Shown one piece after another: positions 10,253 through 17,703 of a stretch of 64,000 nt of DNA. Source of the stretch: Rheum nobile. Its lineage: Eukaryota > Streptophyta > Magnoliopsida > Caryophyllales > Polygonaceae. The first letter of the stretch is position 1; the number at the start of each line of letters is the position of its first letter. The position numbers and the translations under genes were made by a program. Location of the stretch: the NCBI GenBank assembly GCA_027886185.1, contig WOAB01000761.1, positions 124,001 to 188,000 on the forward strand, in the 5' to 3' direction. The notes beneath the pieces were generated by a model. The model did not search any database. It worked only from the letters and a program-made list of their open reading frames with translations, and was not told the origin of the DNA.

Positions 10253-10780
10253 TGATGTGATCCGAGCCCACCTGGGTCCGCCTTCCCATGGTCTACCTCG
10301 ATCGGCGGTCTGACCCAGCGGCCCAGCCTACGGTCTGCCTCAATCGGCGGTCTGACCGCTGGCGCCCTGATCACAGAACAGGGCTGCAGCCCCTACACCC
10401 CAACCTGGAGGGAGGCTTGCGCTTGTTAATCCCCCAGGATGTTGGAGGGGGGAATCGAACCCCCGACCCTTTGATATGAGGGCAATGGAATACCCATCAT
10501 ATCACCAATTGGGCTGCAGCTCAATTGGTGATATGATGGGTATTCCACTGCCCTCATATCAAAGGGTCGGGGGTTCGATTCCCCCCTCCAACATCCTGGG
10601 GGATTAACAAGCGCAAGCCTCCCTCCAGGTTGGGGTGTAGGGGCTGCAGCCCTGCTCTGTGATCAGGGCGCCAGCGGTCAGACCGCCGATTGAGGCAGAC
10701 CGTGGACTGGGCCGCTGGGTCAGACCGCCGATCGAGGCAGACCATGGGAAGGCGGACCCAGGTGGGCTCGGATCACATCA
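10253..10780. repeat. Near-perfect 528-bp foldback (259-bp arms, 10-bp loop)
   Basis: Left arm 10253-10511 and right arm 10522-10780 are reverse complements with about five mismatches, separated by GGCTGCAGCT. The ends read TGATGTGATCCGAGCCC and its complement. Each arm has an internal repeat (two copies of ATCGGCGGTCTGACC) and a tRNA-like segment with a perfect B-box. A transcript from either strand would form a long hairpin. No target duplication is obvious (AAAGG left, TAAAG right). Confidence 0.95.
10522..10601 (+). other. tRNA-like segment in the foldback arm (not a complete tRNA)
   Basis: GGGGG-TTCGATT-CCCCC forms a T-arm with B-box GGTTCGATTCC (10572-10582), and an A-box-like GCTCAATTGG precedes it. 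The intervening sequence instead folds GATATGATGGG against CCCTCATATC, and there is no 5' acceptor strand to pair with the 3' CTCCAACA. It looks tRNA-derived, perhaps SINE-like, and is repeated inverted in the other arm (about 10432-10511). Confidence 0.5.
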
Positions 10781-10848
10781 TAAAGCATGTCTAACAAAGC
10801 TAGGAATTCATATGGCAGGAAGAATACATTGCAAAACCAGAAAATTAC

Positions 10849-12005
10849 CAGATGAGAGGTTGTTTTGTCATTTAAACTCCGATACAGACGGCTTGCTTTG
10901 ATTGTTGCAGTTGCCACATTCTTCATGTCAGCGGCTCTTCTTCTTTGGGACTCCAAAACAGCTTCTTGGTTCTCAAATTTCACCAGCTTCATGAACATCA
11001 GTCCCAGCTCACCCATGGTTTGCCCCAGCTCTTGTTGTGCAGTAACAAGCCCCTCCGCCTACAGAAAAAGATGCTTACCATCATACTCAAATTGTAGAGT
11101 TCATCTATTCCACCCAATCGATTCTCTCTGCTAGATGAAACAACACAACTCACAAGTTTTAGTAAGCAATATAATCAACTGAGTCAATACCGACATTTGT
11201 CCTCAAACCCCGATTTTGCACTCATTCCTTAGGTTTAATTCATTCCCAATGTCTAAATTGATTCCTAAATTAACCAAGTTAGAAAGTCAGTTACGTTACT
11301 AGTTCCATACCAATTCTAGAAATAATAGTAGAAAATAAGTTTCAAATTCCATACCAATTCCTGAATTGATCAAACAAAATACTCAAGCATCTGTCCAATT
11401 CCATACCAAAACCTAAATTATAAATCAAGCATTGCTAATTAAAGGGCAAACACTAATAATGAGACCTGTTGAGTGAAACTGCTAAGCTGCACTCCAATCT
11501 CTTCCAACCTCTTCTTCCTCTCAAGAAATTCCTTATCCTCCTCAATCATCGGCGGTTTTGATCATCCCTACTCGTTCACAACCGACTGCTTCACCTCTCT
11601 AAACACTCCCCACCAATCTCTTCCTCCTCCTCCTCCTTTTCCGACGGCCTCCCTCGGCACACCAACCATAGCCCCAGCCCCGCCGAGAAACCCCCGTCTT
11701 CCGCCGCCAGGAAGTCCCTGAGCTCCTTCCCCTTCCGAAGCACCGGGTGAGCCGCCAATTTCCTCAAGTACTTCTCGATCGCGGCCTTCCTCTGCTCCGC
11801 GAACTCCGTCTTCTCCATCACCTGGCCCTCGATCACGCCCTTATCCGGTCGCAGAGACACGAAGAACCCTCAGTAACGCTCAGAAAGCCGATCCGATAAC
11901 GCCACCACATCCCTGAACCGCCTCTGAACCCTAAATTCTGATCCGTCGAATTTTGGAACATTCGTCGTCGTCGCCACCACATTATCAGTAAAGGAAGTAA
12001 CCGAG
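10849..12005 (-). pseudogene. Sorting nexin 2-like gene fragment, intron-bearing, broken
   Basis: SNX2 proteins bind endosomal phosphoinositides by a PX domain and bend membranes with a BAR domain as part of retromer. PX-like coding is at about 11990-11720 (DRLSERY, then SLRPDKGVIEGQVMEKTEF...YLRKLAAHPVL). A second exon at 11466-11545 reads EDKEFLERKKRLEEIG and ends at a GT donor. A third, 10849-11058, starts after a CTGTAG acceptor and reads QQELGQTMGELGLMFMKLVKFE...RAADMKNVATATIKASRLYRSL, again ending at a GT. An in-frame TGA follows SERY and the second exon is out of frame with its upstream part. Introns are kept, so this is a genomic fragment and not a retrocopy. The PX N terminus and most of BAR are absent. 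Family recognised from memory of the conserved segments. Confidence 0.75.
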
Positions 12006-12254
12006 AGACCCTAGCGAAGAGCACTCAAACAAGTTTATAGAATCTTACCTGGTGAGAGGTCGGCGAAGAGGTCGGTTGACACCAGCGAACGAAGGTCCGC
12101 GAAAAGGCCGGAGAAGAGGAGCAGGCCGACTCGAAGAGGTGCTCGAAGAGGCTGTGTTCAGATCGATGGATTAGGGCTGCTCGAAGAGGAACGACAAGTA
12201 TAGAATGAAAATATTCTGGTCTTGTCAATAGAAATTAGGTTCAAATAATCCGGA

Positions 12255-12609
12255 TGTAAATAGCGCGATGTACATGCCCGCCTCTATTAGACATACTTTT
12301 TGTGGCGGGCTTTAATAGGCCCGCCTCAATAAGCTTTAATTGAGGCGGGCTACTTGGCCCGCCTCAATTAGTTAGCATTAGATGCGGGCCTTACCCTGGC
12401 CCGCCTCTAATACTTTAGCGGGAAATGTTTTTTCAGATACTTGTTGAGGCGTATATTAATTTGCCCGCCTCAAAAGATATTTTTGAGGCGTATAAATTAA
12501 TTATCCGCCTCAAAAACCAAAAAAAGTGATTGCCTAAGTCATTGTTGAGGCGTTTTGAACTATGTACGCCTCTAAAAGGGAGTAGCAAAAAGTGTTTTTT
12601 CCACTAGTG
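12255..12609. mobile_element. Terminus of a CACTA (En/Spm-type) transposon
   Basis: The right end reads, as reverse complement from 12609, CACTAGTGGAAAAAACAC, a typical CACTA terminal inverted repeat. Inside lie many alternating subterminal repeats, GAGGCGGGC and its complement GCCCGCCTC, between 12277 and 12580. The element must extend leftwards over the SNX2-like fragment, but no left terminus was found before the foldback. No transposase is visible. Confidence 0.8.
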
Positions 12610-12980
12610 TTTGAAGTTTTTTGATGGTAGATCTATGTTGTGTAGATGTTTTTGATGATAGATCTATGTTGTGTAGATGTTTTTGATGTTGTTGTTGATT
12701 TTTTGTTTAATTTTGAAGTATTTTTTTGTATGAAATGGTGAAAATTGGTTAGATTTGAATAAAATGGTGTTGAGGATTTAGGTTGAATTATTGTGAAAAT
12801 ATCCAAATGGAAGTGATAGTATTGGTAGATTTGTTAAAATAGTATGATTTTTGTTGAATTTATTGTATTATTTGATGAAAATATTTTTCGCCGGAATCTG
12901 GAAATTGCGCCAGAGAAGACGACGGAATGTCGTCAGAGTGTCGCCGGAATGTCGCCGCCGATAGTTGGAAACTGCAAATT
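12610..12980. other. AT-rich spacer with a 31-bp tandem duplication
   Basis: A unit TAGATCTATGTTGTGTAGAT begins at 12628 and again at 12659. The rest has no gene. It ends with repeated CGCCGGAATGTCG-type sequence (about 12890-12965) before the first palindrome array. Confidence 0.6.
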
Positions 12981-13043
12981 CACACGTTACGTGTGAAACG
13001 TTTCCACACGTAACGTGTGGAGCCATATCACACGTAACGTGTG
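12981..13043. promoter_or_regulatory. Palindrome array 1: three CACACGTWACGTGTG at 24-nt pitch
   Basis: Copies at 12981-12995, 13005-13019 and 13029-13043, all perfect 15-mers, each start 24 nt after the last. It lies 125-187 bp upstream of the start codon of the mobile-domain gene. Each palindrome holds two overlapping TTACGTG half-sites, which resemble known NAC or ACGT-core (bZIP) binding sites (knowledge-based, untested). Confidence 0.8.
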
Positions 13044-13167
13044 AATTTGCAGTTTTGTTCTGGCTTGCCTTCGTTTTCGGCGACATTTCGGCGACTCTCC
13101 GGCGTAGTATTTATCCAGAATACAGAATATATTATTTTGATTAAAATGTGTGGATATATAACCGCAG

Positions 13168-14859
13168 ATGGAGCCTGGTGAAAGAACCGCACGTAGGAGG
13201 CGCCGCAACCTTGTCCGCGAACAGTCGTTTAGGACTAAAGAAGTGGTGAACAGGACAGAGAGAAGGCAACGGCGGAATGTATGCTACCGGGATGATGAGA
13301 CTGGCGCCTATCAAACGGGAGTCGGTAACAGTAGTGTGGTTGCGGGCATGATTTCCGCTCAGAGCTTAATGGTGGTGCCTTCGTTTCCTGGAGATAGGGC
13401 AGATTCTGAGCCTCAGTTCTACCCGGACTACCGAGCGAGCCCGCTGCGTGGTTATTCTGATACAATAGATCATAATAACTACTATAGGCCGACTTTTAGT
13501 CCACCGATACTACCGCCGCATATGAGCCCTCATCAAAGCCCTTCGTATTATTATGATGGGGCTGAGGATCAGCACAACCCTTAGGAGAACCCGGCAGTGT
13601 ACCCGAACGCTTCCTATCATCAGCCTATGGTAAGTACATTTAGTATAACATGAATTTGTTTAAAAATTGTAATTACTTCTGATTTATTTAATAAATGTAG
13701 GACCAGGCCAATACATGGGGGACTCAGGACCAGACCAGCAATGCCTGGATACCAAGAGATGACGCTCCGGACGTGGATGAGGAGCCTCAGGAAGCCTCTT
13801 CTTCGCGGGCAAAACCACCCCGATCAAAGAAGAAGGTGAGATATGACCCTGAATTACGGGTGAGCGTTCCTGGAGGTCCGGAGAGCCCTAAACTCCTCAA
13901 GAGTTTTGTCAACCACGTGGCGTACCTCCTGTACCAGCGCATTGTAAGTTGCATGAAACTTTATTTCTTGTAATTTTTAATCTTATTACAAATAAGTCCA
14001 ATGGATTGCTTAAATATGTTCATATGTTGTTATATAAATATATACAGCCGGTGCCACCATTGAGGTTCCAGCAGTGAGGAAAGCAGTTACGTTCATGGCG
14101 TATCACACCGAATGCCGAGTGGGGTAACATGGCGTCTGCGTCCGAGCTATGTCATCTACCGGACATCATGCACGAGCATGTGGATGAGACGCTGATTGGT
14201 GCCTTCGTCGAGCGTTGGCAACCAGAGACCAACTCATTCCACATGCCACGGGGAGAGATGACTATAACTCTCCATGATGTGCGGATGATCCTTTTTCTTA
14301 ACATATAAGGGCAAGACATGGGTCCCCCACAGAAATGGCACGAGCAGCTGGGCCCCAATGATTTGAAGAAGGCGTTGGTGGAGCAGGCACAGGAGTTTTT
14401 TGAGCTACAGGGTGGTGATGTCGTCGCCGGTACCGTGACATCGAGAGATTTTAAGGCTCATTGCCAGGATTTGACTGACGAGACGCATGCGGTTGGGTTC
14501 TTGCTGTACTTGGTGGGGTCTTGTCTCTTTCCTGACAAGTCTCAACATAAATTGCCCGTTTATTACACTCCGTTCGTGGTTGATCCCTCGTCAACCAAGA
14601 ACTATGCCTGGGATACCGGTGTTCTTGCCCACGTGTACCGCAGCTTGGGTGAGTGCACAAGGAAAGAGGCGCGGCTCATGTCCACATGTTTCACTCTGAT
14701 CCAGGTATAAATTTTCTTGTATAAAAACATATGTAGTTTTGTTATAGATGTATATTTGTTATTTAGGGAATTGACTGGAATGAGCCCTTTCAACCCTGTA
14801 TTACCCCTCGTACAAATAATAGTTCGCCTGTATACACATGGAATCATTTCATCAAGTAG
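13168..14859 (+). pseudogene. Plant mobile domain (PMD, aminotransferase-like) gene, four exons, three stops
   Basis: PMD proteins occur both as host silencing factors (MAIN/MAIL family) and inside transposons. Proposed exons are 13168-13629, 13701-13943, 14048-14704 and 14767-14859. All introns have GT-AG ends and sit in phase 0, so exon lengths are all multiples of three. The N terminus is basic (RTARRRRRN), then Pro/Tyr-rich; exon 2 holds a basic RSKKKVRYD stretch. Exon 3 carries the PMD core: DETLIGAFVERWQPETNSFHMPRGEMTITLHDV followed by AHCQDLTDE. In-frame stops: TAG 13582-13584, TGA 14075-14077, TAA 14306-14308. The frame otherwise stays open, so decay is recent or the stops are read in some other way. 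Exon 4 ends TWNHFIK then TAG. Domain call is confident; precise exons are my inference. Confidence 0.75.
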
Positions 14860-14914
14860 TGAACTATTTATCAACTGTGAAACCATAATTCCCTTTAAGA
14901 AAGCAGATTCTGCT

Positions 14915-14959
14915 AAATGGCACGGTTTGAGACAAACCGTGCACTAAACCGTGCCATTT
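14915..14959. repeat. Short perfect inverted repeat AAATGGCACGGTTT
   Basis: AAATGGCACGGTTT at 14915-14928 is mirrored by AAACCGTGCCATTT at 14946-14959, with a third partial copy AAACCGTGC at 14934-14942. It lies just downstream of the PMD gene's last exon and 35 bp before the next palindrome array, and could be a 3'-end hairpin or an element terminus. Confidence 0.6.
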
Positions 14960-14993
14960 TATAGAAGGGACAGCCAGATACTGGTTGTGGTTT

Positions 14994-15145
14994 CACACGT
15001 TACGTGTGAAACAGCTCCACACGTTAAGTGTGAAACTTCCCCACACATAACGTGTGAACCCTAAACCATCTGGCACATGTTCCACACGTTACGTGTGGAG
15101 ATATTTCACACTTAACGTGTGGAACATCCCCACACGTAACGTGTT
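14994..15145. promoter_or_regulatory. Palindrome array 2: six CACACGTWACGTGTG copies as two triplets
   Basis: Copies start at 14994, 15018, 15042 and at 15083, 15107, 15131, each step inside a triplet being exactly 24 nt. Some are degenerate at one base of one arm (15018, 15042, 15107, 15131). The array sits between the end of the PMD gene and the minus-strand exon at 15411-15466. Confidence 0.8.
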
Positions 15146-15410
15146 AAACTATTCTTCAATGTTCCGAACATCTCGTTTTCTTACACATGTCTCAAAATGT
15201 AACATCTAAAACTTTGTTTCTAAACCCTAAACAACAAAAGTCAAGTTCAAAACTTACAAAATCTAGCATGTGAAACTTCGTTAAACCCTAAACAACAAAT
15301 ATTATGTTTAGTTTTCTAAAACCTAAACAACTAAAGCTCAAAACTTTGAACATGTCCAAAACAAAAAATGAGAACTTTAACTTTAAATAACGGAAATTAC
15401 CTCATTCGGA
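15146..15410. other. Intron-like AT-rich spacer
   Basis: No gene. It carries several AAACCCTAAACAAC motifs, half telomere-like. It would be intron 1 if the minus-strand exon at 15411-15466 is real. Confidence 0.4.
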
Positions 15411-15466
15411 TGTGGATCCTCTTCGACATTGTTGTTCCAATAATCATTGTTGTTCATGTTGTCCAT
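15411..15466 (-). CDS. Possible first exon of an unidentified minus-strand gene
   Basis: The minus strand reads ATG at 15466 then MDNMNNNDYWNNNVEEDPHP-NE, followed by a GTAATT donor at 15410-15405. It is Asn-rich. No downstream exon was found before palindrome array 2. The exon is 166 bp from array 3, which would be in its promoter. The call rests on the start codon, composition and donor only. Confidence 0.3.
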
Positions 15467-15631
15467 TTTGTTACAAAAAATGAGAGTGTAAAACATAATT
15501 TTTTTAGTGTTTGAAATGAAGTATTAAGCTCAAAATTGTGGTTAGCCGGTGAAGATGAAGAAGAGGGGTCCATTAATTCAGTTAGGTGGGGACAAGACGG
15601 GTAATTCAATGCGTTTTACAACAGACGAAAC

Positions 15632-15694
15632 CACACGTTACGTGTGGGCCTCTCATACACGTTACGTGTGGTGTATTGTCACACGTTACGTGTG
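15632..15694. promoter_or_regulatory. Palindrome array 3: three CACACGTTACGTGTG at 24-nt pitch
   Basis: Copies at 15632-15646, 15656-15670 (first base T) and 15680-15694. The array lies between the possible minus-strand exon and the plus-strand GRF gene, so it could serve a divergent promoter. Confidence 0.8.
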
Positions 15695-15705
15695 ACTTCT
15701 TTTCC

Positions 15706-15880
15706 TCTTTAGGGTTTAGGTTTAGGGTTAGGGTTAGGGTTATGGGTCGGAGTTTACTATTTTGGATTTTAGAATTTAGGGCTTAGTATTTAGTATTTAT
15801 GATTTAGGATTTAGGGTTTATGATTTAAGGTTTAGTGTTTAGGGTTAGGATTTAGGGTTTAGGGTTAGGGTTTAGTATAA
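15706..15880 (+). repeat. Degenerate interstitial telomere-like (TTTAGGG) tract
   Basis: TTTAGGGTTTAGG and GGGTTAGGG runs give way to drifted copies such as GATTTAGGATTTAGG over about 170 bp, then end with better copies near 15840-15880. TTTAGGG is the standard plant telomere unit. The short length and drift suit an old insertion or a promoter-type telo-box cluster, not a chromosome end. Confidence 0.7.
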
Positions 15881-16164
15881 AAGACTCATGACTACAGCTG
15901 TATACAACTATATACTACAATTGGTTATTAGCTGTCAATCATATTTCTTCTTTTTGAGGCTGGTTAGCTGTCAAACACATTGTCTATTCACTATATAAGA
16001 AGCATTATGGTTGTTTGTTCACTACAACAATTCCAACACAAGCGGCGCTTGAAGATACATTTTTGGGTAAGCATCTTCTTCCAATTTCTATCGATTTATT
16101 AATCCTAATTTTTTATATTAATGTATTCATGATATTTGTAGGAAACCAAACACTACAACAAATA

Positions 16165-16590
16165 ATGGCATCTTCATCCAAACCATCAACAAACGCAGAT
16201 AGGCTATGCTATTGTAATTTGAAAGCTATTGTCCGAACTTGGGATTTGCAGTGGAACTACGGAAGGAGGTATTGGGGATGCCCAGAACTGGGGTGTTGTT
16301 TCAGGGAGTGGATTGATCCAATGTACGAGGACATGGCACACACGGTTATTCGACAACAATGGCAGGAAAAACAAGATCTTGTTAAAGAGAATCAAGATCT
16401 TCTCAAAGATTTTGATAACATTCGTAGGTATAACCTCAAACTACTAAATGATATACATCGTAAGTGATTAATGTCATATCTTTTGTGTAATGTTGTTCAT
16501 GTACTATCAACCTTTGTAGGGAGCAAGCAAATGTAGCAAAGCAGAGATATCATATGAAGCGAACGTTTACCAGAGACTATCCTAATTTCT
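16165..16590 (+). CDS. GRF-type zinc finger protein, small, two exons
   Basis: A 5' untranslated intron (GTAAGC at 16067 to TTTGTAG at 16140) precedes ATG 16165. The encoded peptide MASSSKPSTNADRLCYCN continues to a GRF zinc finger: CYC at about residues 15-17, then GRRYWGCPELGCCFREWID, with the spaced Cys residues and the aromatic-rich tail typical of zf-GRF. A coiled-coil-like segment (QQWQEKQDLVKENQDLLKDF) follows. A donor GTAAGTG lies at 16460 and an acceptor TTTGTAG at 16520; after it one frame reads QANVAKQRYHMKRTFTRDYP then stops, but joining the exons is off by one base, so exon 2 may be frameshifted. GRF fingers bind nucleic acid. Small GRF proteins are common beside plant transposons. 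Confidence 0.65.
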
Positions 16591-16599
16591 TCAAACGCT

Positions 16600-16940
16600 A
16601 AAGCAACGAACCATATATGTTCTCTTATTTTTTCCAAGTTTATGATCAACTTGTATTCTTTCCTGTATTGTGTGCTCAATGTGGTTGTGTAGTCAACCAG
16701 CATAATGAACAATTTGTTTTATCTTCTAAGTTGATTATTTTGTATTATTTTTTTATAAAGATTAGATAAAAGTTGGGCAACAAAATGGGGGTAACCCTCT
16801 CCTAATACCTATTTAGAAACAATAGTATGATTCATACACAACATTATAATATGATTCATACACAACATTGAAACACACATAAATACTAAAAATAAACAAT
16901 AATATGATTCATACACAACATTATAATATACCAAAAACAC
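16600..16940. other. Spacer with three ATGATTCATACACAACATT copies
   Basis: A 19-bp motif occurs at about 16827, 16851 and 16902, with AT-rich sequence between. No gene. Confidence 0.5.
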
Positions 16941-17027
16941 CACACGTAACGTGTCGTTATGCTTCACATGTTACGTATGGAGCATAACGACACGTTACGT
17001 GTGGATCCTAACCACACGTAACGTATG
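16941..17027. promoter_or_regulatory. Palindrome array 4: four copies at 24-nt pitch
   Basis: Starts at 16941, 16965, 16989 and 17013, again exactly 24 nt apart. All but the third have one or two changes in an arm. The array closes the cluster on its right side, directly before the truncated chromovirus LTR. Confidence 0.8.
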
Positions 17028-17044
17028 GAGCCTATGCGCCGAAA

Positions 17045-17667
17045 AGTAACCGAGTAAATATATATTCAAATCCCATAATCTAATTGGCCCAAACGAGCCC
17101 AAAACGAGGCTTGATTGAAGCCAAAATCGCCATTGTTAGACATGGAGCTCTTGGTTGGGCGTTTTGGGAAGATAGATGAATAGTAACTTTCAGCCTTTTG
17201 GCTTATTTGCATTTTTTGACCCAACTTTTCAAGTTGCAGCAAAAATGCCCTTGAGTAATTTTTCAAAAATTATAAAAATTACCCAAACTTTCCCAAACTT
17301 TATTATTTCTATGTTTCTAATATTATTTTAGCCCAAAATTAATATTTAGAAAAATTAACTTACGCTAAAATAGGCTTAAGTTATAATTCTTATGGCTGTA
17401 ACCATATTAAAATCCTTTAACAAAAATTGTTAAACTTGATCTAAATATTCTAAGTTAAATTTTATAAGTTTTATTTAAATTTAGAATCCACATAATGTTA
17501 ACAATAAGTTTAAATAACTTACAACTTTAAAGTCTTAATAACTTATATTAAGAATCTCTATTTCAGTTCTATTTTTTTTAAATGAGATAAATATCAAAAA
17601 TTCCTTTATTAGAAATAGAGTTGGTAAATTTACAAAAATACCCTTACTAAAATTGAGGGTTAATACA
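17045..17667 (-). repeat. Truncated 3' LTR of the chromovirus (Tekay-like)
   Basis: Starts on the minus strand at 17667 with TGTATTAACCCTCAATTTTAG and matches the beginning of the LTRs at 49357 and 56461 with moderate divergence. It breaks off near 17045 beside palindrome array 4, so the R/U5 end is lost. The polypurine tract AAAGGGGTAGTAA lies at 17668-17690. Confidence 0.8.
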
Positions 17668-17703
17668 TTACTACCCCTTTAAGAAAAAGTTTCGACCGTG
17701 AAA

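Noticed and set aside
10522..10601. Functional tRNA gene
   Set aside because: A T-arm and B-box exist but the acceptor 5' strand is missing and the D and anticodon arms do not fold as a tRNA.
10720..11016. SNX2 fragment extended into the foldback as one 98-residue protein
   Set aside because: The frame runs through a GT donor into intron and foldback sequence; only 10849-11058 is exon-like.
15706..15880. True chromosome end
   Set aside because: Only ~170 bp of degenerate repeats with unrelated sequence on both sides.
12981..17027. CRISPR-like array of regularly spaced palindromes
   Set aside because: The repeats are 15 bp with 9-bp spacers, in a plant genome, with no cas genes; spacers are too short and partly repeated.
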